A DNA stretch of 51,613 nt from a virus. Shown one piece after another: positions 16,318-23,258 of the stretch (position 1 is the stretch's first letter; every line of letters starts with the position of its first letter). The stretch lies in the IMG/VR virus record IMGVR_UViG_3300014501_000026, positions 1 through 51,613 of that record. One strand, 5' to 3'. A program made the position numbers and the translations under genes. The notes below the pieces were generated by a model, which was not told the origin of the DNA, searched no databases, and saw nothing but the letters and a program-made list of their open reading frames with translations.

Positions 16318-16586
16318 GTTACGTCGACGTGGTGGGCGTCCCGCGCCCCGATTGGTTCGATGACTGGGTCGCCTACTGCTTCGACTTCCAGAGCGATCTA
16401 GCGGCGAAAGCCGGTCTGCTCCCCGGCGCGATCGGCACCGACAGAGGGACCTTCGACCAGCTCAAAAGTCACGGGTTGATCGTCGGCGACTACGACGCCA
16501 ACCCCGACGTGGTTTTCGATCTCATCAACAACCAGTGGGGAAAGTTCATGCGCGAATGGATGAATAAGCAGGGGATGTACGCGTGA
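16314..16586 (+). CDS. Hypothetical acidic protein
   Basis: A 90-residue protein starting at GTG 16314 with AGGAGG 6 nt upstream, overlapping the end of the replication gene. It is acidic and aromatic-rich ('DWFDDWVAYCFDF', 'NNQWGKFMREWMNKQG'). No domain is recognised. Position in the operon suggests a replication-associated role. Confidence 0.6.
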   Translation: MSYVDVVGVPRPDWFDDWVAYCFDFQSDLAAKAGLLPGAIGTDRGTFDQLKSHGLIVGDYDANPDVVFDLINNQWGKFMREWMNKQGMYA

Positions 16587-16840
16587 CCACCGCCGTCGAG
16601 AAGCAGGGCGCTATCCGCATGATCGAGCTGGTGACGCTGCTCCGAGCTCGCGAGTCGACCGGGAACGAGGACCCGGCGTGGCAGCGGTTCATGGCCGAGC
16701 TGATGGACGAGTCGAAGATGGTCGACAACATGCTCGCGCTGGCCGTGGAAACGTCGGTCCTGGTGGGCGCTTTCGACGAGGACGGGCTACGAGCCGTCGC
16801 GTTGCACCTGGCGAGGGAAGATGGGAGCAAAGAAACGTGA
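16583..16840 (+). CDS. Helical protein ending in 'EDGSKET'
   Basis: An 85-residue helical protein starting at GTG 16583 (GTGA overlap). The C-terminus 'EDGSKET' and about 20 surrounding bases recur at the end of the unrelated-looking gene at 27663, in the same frame and also overlapping the next start. This suggests exchange of gene junctions within the genome. No function can be assigned. Confidence 0.6.
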   Translation: MTTAVEKQGAIRMIELVTLLRARESTGNEDPAWQRFMAELMDESKMVDNMLALAVETSVLVGAFDEDGLRAVALHLAREDGSKET

Positions 16841-17034
16841 GATGGGACGAGCTGGTGGACAGCCTCGAAGTTCAGTTCGGCTCACCCGTTCCACCCGACG
16901 CCGTGGTCTTGGTGAGCGACGACGAGAACGCTGAGGTCTACGACGTGGAGACAGCAGAAAGTGGTACCGGACATGGGGTCGGCCACAACGAAGAAGGCCC
17001 TGTTGTATATCTGCACTTCGGGATGGGGGGCTGA
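16837..17034 (+). CDS. 65-residue acidic hypothetical protein
   Basis: GTG 16837 overlaps the upstream stop. The product begins 'MRWDELVDSL', has a predicted short beta stretch and an acidic middle, and ends 'VVYLHFGMGG'. The start resembles that of the 36682 gene in style ('ELIQRL..') and may be a small beta-grasp-like protein, but this is only an impression. Confidence 0.55.
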   Translation: MRWDELVDSLEVQFGSPVPPDAVVLVSDDENAEVYDVETAESGTGHGVGHNEEGPVVYLHFGMGG

Positions 17035-17072
17035 TGCCGAATAATCCGAGTCAGAAAAGTCAACGTGACTGA
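17034..17072 (+). CDS. 12-codon relay micro-ORF
   Basis: ATG 17034 overlaps the upstream stop by one base and the frame ends at TGA 17072, overlapping GTG 17065 of the next gene. The polar peptide is unlikely to matter by itself. It fits the pattern of overlapping micro-ORFs seen at several junctions here. Confidence 0.3.
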   Translation: MPNNPSQKSQRD

Positions 17073-17271
17073 AGAACCCGAGCAGCCAATCCGACGCATC
17101 GGGGCTATGTCCGCTGCAGCAGCCCCGTTCGACCACCAGCCCGAGGCCGTGAAGCCGTCGAGTGTGATCGCGGACATCTGCCTCGCGGTCGGCATGGTCG
17201 TCGTGACTCTCGGCTGGATCGCGGTGGTGGGCCTGGGTGTGTACGCGCTGGCACGATTGGTGATCGGGTGA
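17065..17271 (+). CDS. Small single-span membrane protein
   Basis: A 68-residue protein starting at GTG 17065. An acidic 30-residue N-terminus is followed by one long hydrophobic segment (about residues 36-66). It overlaps the HNH gene by 4 nt. Function is unknown; small membrane proteins recur through this early region. Confidence 0.55.
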   Translation: MTEEPEQPIRRIGAMSAAAAPFDHQPEAVKPSSVIADICLAVGMVVVTLGWIAVVGLGVYALARLVIG

Positions 17272-17630
17272 AACGCACCGAGCTGAAACGGGGGACCAAG
17301 GGCCTGACCCGTAAGCCGTCGGCGCACAAACTCGACTACGAAGCCGAGCTAGACGCGATCACCCCGGCGCTACGTTTACGCGCGCGCAATCGCTGCGAAG
17401 CGTGCCGGACGCCACTCGGCCTAGACGAAGGGGAGCGCCACCATCGGATACGCCGCGGTCAGGGTGGCACGAACACGCTCGATTGCCTGGTACTGCTTTG
17501 CCGCCGCTGCCACGGGTGGATTCACCGACACGTCAGCATTGCGAAGTCGTGCGGCTACCTGGTCCCAAGTTGGGGCGATCTGGACCAGCCGTTGTGGCCC
17601 CGGACACTCGTGGAGGCGATGGGCCGGTGA
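17268..17630 (+). CDS. HNH endonuclease
   Basis: A 120-residue HNH nuclease. The zinc ligands are 'CEAC' and 'CRRCH', and the catalytic stretch is 'HHRIRRGQGGTNTLDCLVLLCRRCHGWIH'-like, spread over residues 44-87, with the first His pair, Asn and last His in place. The start is GTG 17268, overlapping upstream. Small phage HNH proteins act in packaging or homing; here it is embedded in the early operon, not next to the terminase, so a recombination or host-DNA role is also possible. Confidence 0.8.
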   Translation: MKRTELKRGTKGLTRKPSAHKLDYEAELDAITPALRLRARNRCEACRTPLGLDEGERHHRIRRGQGGTNTLDCLVLLCRRCHGWIHRHVSIAKSCGYLVPSWGDLDQPLWPRTLVEAMGR

Positions 17631-17719
17631 CGACGATTGTTGACTGGGTGGTAGCGCCTCTGTTCGTCATCGGATTCGCTGTGGGGTTCTACTGGCTTCT
17701 GGAGCGAGCGACCCGGTGA
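17627..17719 (+). CDS. 30-residue single-helix membrane protein
   Basis: GTG 17627 overlaps the HNH stop as GTGA, and the frame ends at TGA 17719, overlapping the next GTG. The product is mostly one transmembrane helix ('VAPLFVIGFAVGFYWLL') with a charged C-terminus. Double overlap and composition support it as a real micro-gene. Confidence 0.5.
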   Translation: MTTIVDWVVAPLFVIGFAVGFYWLLERATR

Positions 17720-17955
17720 TCGACGAATGCGAGCACACATTGATAACCGTCCACCGCGTCGTCGATGACTGCCGCGTCACCTACACCGACCTCGTCCACA
17801 ACACGCGCATGGAGGACTACATGAGCGCCGAACGCCTAGCCCCCGGCGACATACAGAGGCTCGAGGAGTGGCCGATCCGTCTGCGCCATCGCTGGTGGGA
17901 ACGAAACCCTCACAGACCCGAATGGGATCGAGCAGGACAAGGGAGGCAACCATGA
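17716..17955 (+). CDS. 79-residue basic/acidic hypothetical protein
   Basis: GTG 17716 overlaps upstream and the stop overlaps the next ATG. The sequence is rich in His, Trp and Arg, including 'RLRHRWWERNPHRPEWDR' near the end, which could contact nucleic acid. No family is recognised. Confidence 0.55.
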   Translation: MIDECEHTLITVHRVVDDCRVTYTDLVHNTRMEDYMSAERLAPGDIQRLEEWPIRLRHRWWERNPHRPEWDRAGQGRQP

Positions 17956-18032
17956 AGCACCCGATCGACGAAGCGCCCCTGGAGGAGGGACGGTCGAAGA
18001 TGGCGCACGCGTCGAGGGTCAGGAACCGGTGA
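17952..18032 (+). CDS. 26-residue micro-gene
   Basis: ATG 17952 overlaps the upstream stop (ATGA) and the frame ends at TGA 18032, overlapping GTG 18029 of the resolvase-like gene. The product is charged with a basic end ('HASRVRNR'). It may be a relay ORF rather than a protein of importance. Confidence 0.4.
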   Translation: MKHPIDEAPLEEGRSKMAHASRVRNR

Positions 18033-18361
18033 ACCGGTCGAAACAAAAAGGCACCGCGTTCGAGTCAGCCCTGGTCGACTACCTGCGTGCCAACGGGTTC
18101 CCGCGTGCCGAGCGTCGCGCCCAACGCGGGACGCTGGACGCCGGGGATATCGCCGGGTTGCCCGCCACGATCGAGGCGAAGAACTGCAAGCTCACGGAAC
18201 TAGGACCTTGGATGGACGAGGCGAAGACCGAGGCGAAGAACGCTGGGACCGCCCTCTACGCCGTGGTCCACAAGCGCCGCCAGCACTCGACCGCCGAATC
18301 GTTCGTCACGCTCCCGCTGCACCTGTTCGTCGAGATGTTGGTCTATGTCGACGCCCCCTAA
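18029..18361 (+). CDS. Holliday-junction-resolvase-like nuclease
   Basis: A 110-residue protein with the PD-(D/E)xK pattern of archaeal-type resolvases and related nucleases: 'QKGTAFESALVDYLRANGF', then 'GTLDAGDIAGLPATIEAKNC', giving Glu, Asp and Glu-x-Lys. Length fits a single nuclease domain. It would process junctions made by the YqaJ/annealing pair or resolve branched DNA before packaging. The stop codon lies inside the degenerate palindrome at 18356. Confidence 0.75.
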   Translation: MNRSKQKGTAFESALVDYLRANGFPRAERRAQRGTLDAGDIAGLPATIEAKNCKLTELGPWMDEAKTEAKNAGTALYAVVHKRRQHSTAESFVTLPLHLFVEMLVYVDAP

Positions 18362-18372
18362 ACCACTAGGCT
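18356..18372 (+). promoter_or_regulatory. Degenerate CCCTA palindrome before the HTH gene
   Basis: CCCTAAACCACTAGGC (18356-18371) matches the repeated palindrome except for its last base. Here TAGGCT (18367-18372) could itself be the -10, 7 nt before ATG 18380, giving a leaderless transcript. Unlike the other copies there is no separate extended -10 downstream, so it may be a weaker or autoregulatory site. Confidence 0.4.
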
Positions 18373-18379
18373 CCCAGCT

Positions 18380-18601
18380 ATGACCCCCCGAACCCTGTCC
18401 CCGTCTGCGCGCAAGAAGCTGCTGGCCGAGATTGCCGCGCGCGCTGAGGAACTGCGCGCGGGAAAGGTTCTACGGGCCGAGCAGAACAAAGCCTTCTGCG
18501 CCGCGTACAGGGCCGGGATTGGTTGCCGGGAGATAGCCAACGCTGCGGGGATCGCGAACGACCAGGCGGTACGGGACGTGATTCGTCGAGCTGGGTTGTG
18601 A
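18380..18601 (+). CDS. Small helix-turn-helix protein
   Basis: A 73-residue protein: a basic helical N-terminus and a C-terminal helix-turn-helix ('GIGCREIANAAGIANDQAVRDVIRRAG'). It follows a degenerate copy of the CCCTA palindrome, so it is a plausible regulator of that site and of itself. It overlaps the ParB-like gene by GTGA. Similar small HTH proteins in phages also act as terminase or replication accessories. Confidence 0.6.
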   Translation: MTPRTLSPSARKKLLAEIAARAEELRAGKVLRAEQNKAFCAAYRAGIGCREIANAAGIANDQAVRDVIRRAGL

Positions 18602-19194
18602 CAGCCGACCCCGAGTTTTCGATCGCCTACATGCCCCTCCATGAACTGCGGCCAGCGAAACGCAATGTCAAGGGCCACGATCAGGCCGGGATCGACCAGT
18701 CAATGCAGCGATTCGGGTTCGCGTCGACGCCGATGATCGACGAGCGGACAGGGCTGCTCGAAGCGGGCCACGGTCGGATCAAGACGCTCCTCGACAAGCA
18801 CTGGATCGGCGGGGACCCCCCTGCGGGCATCCGGGTCCGCGAGGACGGCGAGTGGTTGGTCCCGGTCCAGCGCGGATGGGCGAGCGAAAACGACGCCGAA
18901 GCCGAGGCATACGGGCTGGCCGATAATCGCCTGACCGAAGTCGGGGGATGGGACGACACTCTCGCCGAGATGTTGGAGTCGATGACCGAAACACCCAAGG
19001 GGCTCGACGGCACCGGGTTCACCTATGACGATCTGGAACGGCTGTTGCCGAAGCCGTCCGACGACGACACCAGCCCGCAACTGAACGAGATGTTGTTCCA
19101 GGTGGTCGTGGAATGCACCGACGAGCTCGATCAGCGCGAGGTCATCGAACAGTTGGAGAAGGAAGGCCGGACGGTCCGCGCATTGTCAATGTGA
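18598..19194 (+). CDS. ParB-like domain protein
   Basis: A 198-residue protein from GTG 18598. The N-terminal ParB/sulfiredoxin-fold domain shows 'YMPLHELRPAKRNVKGHD', 'SMQRFGFASTPMIDE' and the nucleotide-binding box 'EAGHGRIKTL'. Residues 100-150 look like a DNA-interaction helix set. No HTH partition module follows, so it is not a classic ParB. It is 10 nt upstream of the ABC-ATPase/GNAT gene, and the two probably work together, perhaps in DNA modification. Confidence 0.75.
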   Translation: MTADPEFSIAYMPLHELRPAKRNVKGHDQAGIDQSMQRFGFASTPMIDERTGLLEAGHGRIKTLLDKHWIGGDPPAGIRVREDGEWLVPVQRGWASENDAEAEAYGLADNRLTEVGGWDDTLAEMLESMTETPKGLDGTGFTYDDLERLLPKPSDDDTSPQLNEMLFQVVVECTDELDQREVIEQLEKEGRTVRALSM

Positions 19195-19204
19195 AGGGAG
19201 CGCG

Positions 19205-20332
19205 ATGCATCTATCCGCCACGGTCAGCGTCGAGATTCCGAGCAGCGGACGAACCCACCAGCTCGAGGCGTTATTCGATGTCCCACGGGCAGCCCGCCAG
19301 ACCCTTTCCTGGGAAGCCGACCTGCCGATCGAGGACCGGGACTGGTCGGTCGGCCTGATCGTCGGTCCCTCGGGGGCTGGGAAGTCGACCGCGGCCAGAG
19401 AGTTGTTCGGCCTGCCCGAGCCGTTCGAGTGGGACGGTCGGCCGGTCATCGACAACTTCCGCGCCGACCTGTCGATGGAAACCATCTCCTCGGTCTGCCA
19501 AGCCGTCGGGTTCAACACCATTCCGGCCTGGATGCGCCCTTACGGCGTTCTAAGCACCGGGGAGCAGTTCCGGGTCACCCTGGCCCGCACGTTGGCTGAG
19601 AGTGAGCCACAGGGCCTTCTGGTGCTCGACGAGTTCACGTCGGTGATCGACCGCCAGGTGGCGAAGATCGGCAGCCACGCCGCGCAGAAGTGGGTCCGAA
19701 AGAACGGTCGTCAGTTTGTGGCGGTGACCTGTCACTACGACGTGCTCGACTGGCTCCAACCGGACTGGGTGTTCCAACCGGCCACCCTCGATTTCGCCTG
19801 GAGGTCGGTTCAACCCCGCCCCAAGCTCGAAGTCGCCATCGAGCCGGTGGACTTTTCGGCATGGGCGCTATTCGCTCCGTTTCACTATCTGACCGCCGAG
19901 TTGAACAAGTCGGCGCGGTGCTTCGTGCTGTTCGTGGAGGATGAGCCGGCAGCGTTCGCCGGGGTGCTGCACCGACCCCACGCCAAGGCCAAGAACATCA
20001 AAGGCCTGTCGCGGCTGGTGACGCTGCCCGACTGGCAGGGGCTCGGACTGGCGTTCGTTCTCACCGATCGTCTTGCCGGGGCGTACTCGTCTGCGGGGTT
20101 TCGGTTCCGCACCTACCCGGCCCACCCGGCGCTCATCCACGCCTTCGATCGCTCGCCGGTCTATCGGCTCGAACAAAGGCCGGGGACGGCCACGAGCGGT
20201 CGGGTCAGATCGGGTCGGGACGCGGGTGGTCGCAGACTCGGGAACGACTGGCGACAGGGGTCCCGTCCCTGTGCCGTGTTCGAGTACGCCGGGCCGTCAG
20301 ACGACGAGGCTTGTTCAGCCCTGATCCGGTGA
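19205..20332 (+). CDS. ABC ATPase fused to a GNAT acetyltransferase domain
   Basis: A 375-residue fusion. The ABC part has Walker A 'GPSGAGKS' (54-61), a signature 'LSTGE' (116-120), Walker B 'LLVLDE' (138-143) and switch His177. Residues 215-345 form a GNAT domain with the acyl-CoA loop 'RLVTLPDWQGLGLA' (270-283). No membrane segment exists, so it is not a transporter. Phage proteins of this architecture accompany ParB-like genes, as here. A role in modifying nucleic acid bases is my inference. A hairpin terminator follows at once. Confidence 0.7.
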   Translation: MHLSATVSVEIPSSGRTHQLEALFDVPRAARQTLSWEADLPIEDRDWSVGLIVGPSGAGKSTAARELFGLPEPFEWDGRPVIDNFRADLSMETISSVCQAVGFNTIPAWMRPYGVLSTGEQFRVTLARTLAESEPQGLLVLDEFTSVIDRQVAKIGSHAAQKWVRKNGRQFVAVTCHYDVLDWLQPDWVFQPATLDFAWRSVQPRPKLEVAIEPVDFSAWALFAPFHYLTAELNKSARCFVLFVEDEPAAFAGVLHRPHAKAKNIKGLSRLVTLPDWQGLGLAFVLTDRLAGAYSSAGFRFRTYPAHPALIHAFDRSPVYRLEQRPGTATSGRVRSGRDAGGRRLGNDWRQGSRPCAVFEYAGPSDDEACSALIR

Positions 20333-20366
20333 TCACTCAGGGCCGTGGGAATCTCACCCTGAGTGA
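20333..20366 (+). terminator. Hairpin terminator after the ABC-GNAT gene
   Basis: A perfect 10-bp stem: TCACTCAGGG (20333-20342) with CCCTGAGTGA (20357-20366), 14-nt loop, beginning right after the stop codon. No T-tract follows. It ends the early operon and precedes the palindrome promoter at 20424. Confidence 0.75.
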
Positions 20367-20423
20367 CGATCGGGGATTGTCATGAAATGGCAATGACCCT
20401 CGTGGCGCCTCGTGTCATCCTGG

Positions 20424-20453
20424 CCCTAGTCCACTAGGGGGGTCTGATAGAGT
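20424..20453 (+). promoter_or_regulatory. CCCTA palindrome with extended -10, leaderless promoter
   Basis: CCCTAGTCCACTAGGG (20424-20439) is followed by TGA and TAGAGT (20448-20453). Transcription would start at about 20460, essentially on the GTG codon at 20461, so the ASCH gene is probably translated from a leaderless mRNA. Confidence 0.65.
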
Positions 20454-20460
20454 TGTGTTT

Positions 20461-20898
20461 GTGAAGTTCACCCAAGGGAACGCCGTCCTCAAGTCACTCC
20501 GAGCTGACGGGTCGAGTTTCGATCATGTCGACGACGCCAGTCCCCGCGTTCTGAAGGCCCTCACGGTCAAGCAACCGTGGGCCAGTCTCATCGTCGAAGG
20601 GTTCAAGGACGTCGAGAATCGGACGTGGCGAACCCATTACCGAGGACCGCTCTACGTTCACGCCGCCCTCCGCGACGACACCGAAGCCTCCGAACTGCTC
20701 TCCCTCGGCGATCCCGTGATCCGAGGCGCCATCATCGGCACGGTCGAAGTCGTCGATTGTGTTCGCGACTCAGACAGCGAATGGGCCGAGCTCGACTGCT
20801 GGCATTGGCTCCTCGACTACCCGGCCACCCTCGACGAACCGATCCCGATGAAAGGGAGCCTGGGGTTGTGGACGCCAAGACTTGCCCTAGTCGGTTAG
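20461..20898 (+). CDS. ASCH-domain protein
   Basis: A 145-residue protein. Start GTG 20461 coincides with the predicted transcription start; GTG 20455 is an alternative. The ASCH fold shows 'ALTVKQPWASLIVEGFKDVENRTWRTHYRGPLYVHAA' across residues 32-70, 'IIGTVEVVDCVRD' and the closing 'GSLGLWTP'. ASCH proteins bind RNA or act on modified nucleosides (the YqfB type hydrolyses N4-acetylcytidine). The 30-residue leader before the domain is unusual. Its stop lies within the next palindrome. Confidence 0.75.
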   Translation: MKFTQGNAVLKSLRADGSSFDHVDDASPRVLKALTVKQPWASLIVEGFKDVENRTWRTHYRGPLYVHAALRDDTEASELLSLGDPVIRGAIIGTVEVVDCVRDSDSEWAELDCWHWLLDYPATLDEPIPMKGSLGLWTPRLALVG

Positions 20899-20910
20899 GG
20901 GTGGTATTCT
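20885..20910 (+). promoter_or_regulatory. CCCTA palindrome with extended -10
   Basis: CCCTAGTCGGTTAGGG (20885-20900), identical to the copy at 7859, is followed by TGG and TATTCT (20905-20910). It overlaps the end of the ASCH gene and drives the 20936 gene, which has AAGGAGG upstream. Two palindrome promoters thus flank one gene. Confidence 0.65.
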
Positions 20911-20935
20911 CGCGCGCAGTACCCAAGGAGGCAGC

Positions 20936-21187
20936 ATGACCGTTACCCGCAATGGGGCCTGGCGAGTGATCCAGGCTTACGTCGAAGCCATACTAGGCGT
21001 AGAGGGTTTCGCTACATCGACGAGCGACAAAAGCATCGCCCAGCGTCACGGCCTGCTCGAGCTGCTCAAGGTGTACCGGCAGGCGGATTCCGTCCTCGAC
21101 GATCCCGAACCCGACATGGACGCCTATCGGCTCAACCCTCCCCCTACCGTCATGGACGAGTGGGCCGAATACGCCGAGCGTTACTAG
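20936..21187 (+). CDS. 83-residue hypothetical early protein
   Basis: ATG 20936 has a strong AAGGAGG site 6 nt upstream and its own palindrome promoter. The product is helical with a Pro-rich turn near the end ('DAYRLNPPPTVMDEWAEY'). Strong promoter and ribosome site suggest high expression soon after infection. No family is recognised. Confidence 0.65.
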   Translation: MTVTRNGAWRVIQAYVEAILGVEGFATSTSDKSIAQRHGLLELLKVYRQADSVLDDPEPDMDAYRLNPPPTVMDEWAEYAERY

Positions 21188-21203
21188 CCCCCCAAGGAGC
21201 GAC

Positions 21204-21386
21204 ATGCCGATGACCCCCGAAGATCAGAAGCTCGCAGACAAAGCGCACGCCCTCGTGCAGGATCGTCAGCGTAAATACTTTCTCGACCGCGCCGCGTCGT
21301 TGCGAACCCAGGCTGCCAAGAAGGTGACCGAGGCCGCCAAGTACGACGCGATGGCCAAGGCCCTCGAACCCCCGCCCACGACATGA
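21204..21386 (+). CDS. 60-residue helical protein
   Basis: ATG 21204 follows AAGGAG. The product is one long charged helix with Ala- and Lys-rich heptads ('DRQRKYFLDRAASLRTQAAKKVTEAAKYDAMAKAL'), so a coiled-coil dimer is likely. It overlaps the next gene by ATGA. Confidence 0.6.
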   Translation: MPMTPEDQKLADKAHALVQDRQRKYFLDRAASLRTQAAKKVTEAAKYDAMAKALEPPPTT

Positions 21387-21649
21387 CCCGCGGCGAGCAG
21401 CGAGCCATCGCCCACGAGGCAGCCGTCGCGGCTGGTGTACGCCGGACCCGCGGAGCGCGGGAGCAGGACCGGGCCAGAATCGCCTCAGACCCCTCCCGGT
21501 GGCCCTATGGGACCGTTGGGGGCGCGCTGGCCTACCTGGCTGGCTCCGACTCGATCCAGGCCCTCTCAGCGAGCCTCGGGATTCCGGTCCTCGAGCCGGG
21601 CGAAGTGCGAGCATGGTGCGCGCGACAACGTCGGAGGTCTATGGGCTGA
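21383..21649 (+). CDS. 88-residue basic hypothetical protein
   Basis: Starts at ATG 21383 (overlap). Arg-rich ends surround a small helical middle ('YGTVGGALAYLAGSDSIQALSASLGIPV'). It could bind nucleic acid. The 163 nt after its stop hold no convincing gene; a 57-codon frame from ATG 21700 overlaps the following gene too deeply to be trusted. Confidence 0.5.
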   Translation: MTRGEQRAIAHEAAVAAGVRRTRGAREQDRARIASDPSRWPYGTVGGALAYLAGSDSIQALSASLGIPVLEPGEVRAWCARQRRRSMG

Positions 21650-21812
21650 ACGAACATTCGGGACCAAGCACCGCGCGCAACCTGGACGCCCCGAGCGTCA
21701 TGGCACCGGCCGTTTACCGGAAGGCCGACAGGCGAACGCACCAGCGGCGCATCCCCAACGAGCAGAGAGGACGCGGGAGAAGTCGGCCCGCACGATCGAC
21801 GGGAGTTGGCAC

Positions 21813-22418
21813 ATGCGCCGACCAACCTTTACAGAGAGAAGTGCGAAGTGGTTTTGGATTCACTGGCCGCTAGTGGGAGCGATGGCAATCGTGGCGGCGC
21901 TCGTCACGAGCCTGGCGCTGATGCCTGGACCGTCAGCCGGGTCTTCCAGTACCGCGGCGCTGGTATCTGGCAATGGCAGATCGACACCAGTCACGAAGGC
22001 TCTGTCGTCAGCCCGTGGGCTCCGCTCATGGCAGCAGACGTTCGTCCCACCGACAACGACGACCACCGCACCGCCTTTACCGGCTCCATCCCCGCAGGCT
22101 TCGTACACACCGACGACCGCGACGCCTGCGGCCGCTCCTGCGCCCACGTCGGAGGGCTCTGGTGACTGCTCGCCCGACGAGGACTATGCCCTCGACGCGA
22201 CCACCACGGACACGCCGGATTGGTGCGCGATCCGAGACGCCGAGAATGGCGGAAGCTACGGCGCTCCGTGTGGTGCCTACGGGTTCACCTTCGCCTACCC
22301 GGCCGATCCGGCGGCTCAGGATGCCTTGGCCCTTCAACTCTTCGCGGAGAACCACGACCACTTCAGTGGGACGTGGAACAACCCACAGACGGCTAGCGAA
22401 GGTGGGCCGCTCCAATAG
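21813..22418 (+). CDS. Membrane-anchored lysozyme-like (Rpf-type) protein
   Basis: A 201-residue protein from ATG 21813 with GGGAG upstream. Residues 1-18 are basic, 19-42 form one membrane helix, 43-125 are a Thr/Pro/Ser-rich spacer across the wall, and 130-201 hold a small domain ('CAIRDAENGGSYGAP', 'GAYGFTFAYPADPAAQDALALQLF') resembling the lysozyme-like fold of resuscitation-promoting factors and phage transglycosylases. It would act on peptidoglycan from the membrane. It lies far from the lysis cassette, so wall remodelling early in infection is possible. The domain looks truncated. Confidence 0.6.
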   Translation: MRRPTFTERSAKWFWIHWPLVGAMAIVAALVTSLALMPGPSAGSSSTAALVSGNGRSTPVTKALSSARGLRSWQQTFVPPTTTTTAPPLPAPSPQASYTPTTATPAAAPAPTSEGSGDCSPDEDYALDATTTDTPDWCAIRDAENGGSYGAPCGAYGFTFAYPADPAAQDALALQLFAENHDHFSGTWNNPQTASEGGPLQ

Positions 22419-22439
22419 CTTCCCGCGGTGCATTCGGCC

Positions 22440-22811
22440 ATGACCGACGAACAGTGGGAACCAAGCCGCCGGGCGGTCACGGAAGCGGTGAGGGTGTATT
22501 GGGCCAACGCTGGATCGACCAACGCGAGCATGGCGTGGTCACCAGGGTCGGCCGACAGCCTCATGCGCGCTGCCCTCAAAGCCGCTTACGTCACGGATCA
22601 CCCTCGGCGTTGTGAAGCGCACCTTGTTCATGGCTCGACTGGCACAAAGGTGTCCCTGAGTACTGGACGACGTTTCGCCGCCGACACCCCATCGGTGTGG
22701 GGCGACGGCAGGTACGCCGAGGTCACCACTATTCGATGCGGCCTGCCCATTGACCACGACGGGCCTCATGTCCCAGACGTCCCAGACACATGCTGGCGAT
22801 CCGATGACTGA
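22440..22811 (+). CDS. Hypothetical protein with scattered Cys/His
   Basis: A 123-residue frame from ATG 22440 (GTG 22428 is an alternative; neither has a clear ribosome site). The first 55 residues are helical; the rest contains 'RRCEAHLVHG', 'IRCGLPIDHDGPH' and 'DTCWRSD', which may hold a zinc ion. Similar Cys/His pieces occur in many phage proteins that process nucleotides, but no family is clear. Confidence 0.55.
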   Translation: MTDEQWEPSRRAVTEAVRVYWANAGSTNASMAWSPGSADSLMRAALKAAYVTDHPRRCEAHLVHGSTGTKVSLSTGRRFAADTPSVWGDGRYAEVTTIRCGLPIDHDGPHVPDVPDTCWRSDD

Positions 22812-22950
22812 GCAGTCTCTTTCTCCTGAACTAAACACCGACGGTGATGAGTGTGACGGTCCGTTTTATTGTCCGCATGGCACCGAGGTCGAGATCCCAG
22901 GGGGCGCGTGTTATTGGTGTGCCCAGGAGGATGCCTACGATGGCGACTGA
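22804..22950 (+). CDS. 48-residue zinc-ribbon-like protein
   Basis: ATG 22804 overlaps the preceding gene by 8 nt. The product has 'FYCPHGTE' and 'ACYWCAQED', a CxxH...CxxC pattern in an acidic context, suggesting a small zinc ribbon. It overlaps the next micro-gene. Confidence 0.5.
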   Translation: MTEQSLSPELNTDGDECDGPFYCPHGTEVEIPGGACYWCAQEDAYDGD

Positions 22951-23035
22951 ACCGGTATACCCCCAGGACACGGTTCACCATGCGTGGCTAGCCGGGCCGA
23001 GTTCCCCGAGTCTTGTACCGCGTGTCAGTCCGTGA
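22940..23035 (+). CDS. 31-residue micro-gene (weak)
   Basis: ATG 22940 is preceded by CAGGAGG at 22924-22930, and its TGA (23033-23035) overlaps GTG 23032 of the next gene. The peptide is Pro/Ser-rich. The overlap geometry is the main support. Confidence 0.35.
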   Translation: MATEPVYPQDTVHHAWLAGPSSPSLVPRVSP

Positions 23036-23205
23036 CTGACGCTGTGAGGGGCGCAACCCTCTACGTCAAGCGCACGAAACTCGGCCCGACCATCGGTCGG
23101 CGGTGCCAAGACTGGCCTCTGCCGGTGCATGATGGGTGGGTTCTCTTTTGGTATCGAGGTCGGCCGCACTTTGACCGCGTAATGGCAAAGACGAGGCAGC
23201 CGTGA
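23032..23205 (+). CDS. 57-residue basic protein
   Basis: GTG 23032 overlaps the upstream stop; a longer frame from GTG 22984 is possible and would add a CxxC. The product is basic with an aromatic end ('HDGWVLFWYRGRPHFDRVM'). Unknown function. Confidence 0.45.
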   Translation: MTDAVRGATLYVKRTKLGPTIGRRCQDWPLPVHDGWVLFWYRGRPHFDRVMAKTRQP

Positions 23206-23258
23206 CTGAATCTTTCACTTCCAATGCTCCTGATCTATTCAACGAAAGGACCCCATGA
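23202..23258 (+). CDS. 18-codon relay micro-ORF
   Basis: GTG 23202 overlaps the upstream stop (GTGA) and its own TGA overlaps ATG 23255 of the pentapeptide gene (ATGA). It bridges 49 nt that would otherwise separate two genes. The Shine-Dalgarno GAAAGGA of the next gene lies inside it. Confidence 0.35.
   Translation: MTESFTSNAPDLFNERTP

Noticed and set aside
21700-21873. 57-codon basic frame between the 21383 and 21813 genes.
   Set aside because: It overlaps the membrane-anchored protein gene by 61 nt and has no ribosome site or recognisable product.
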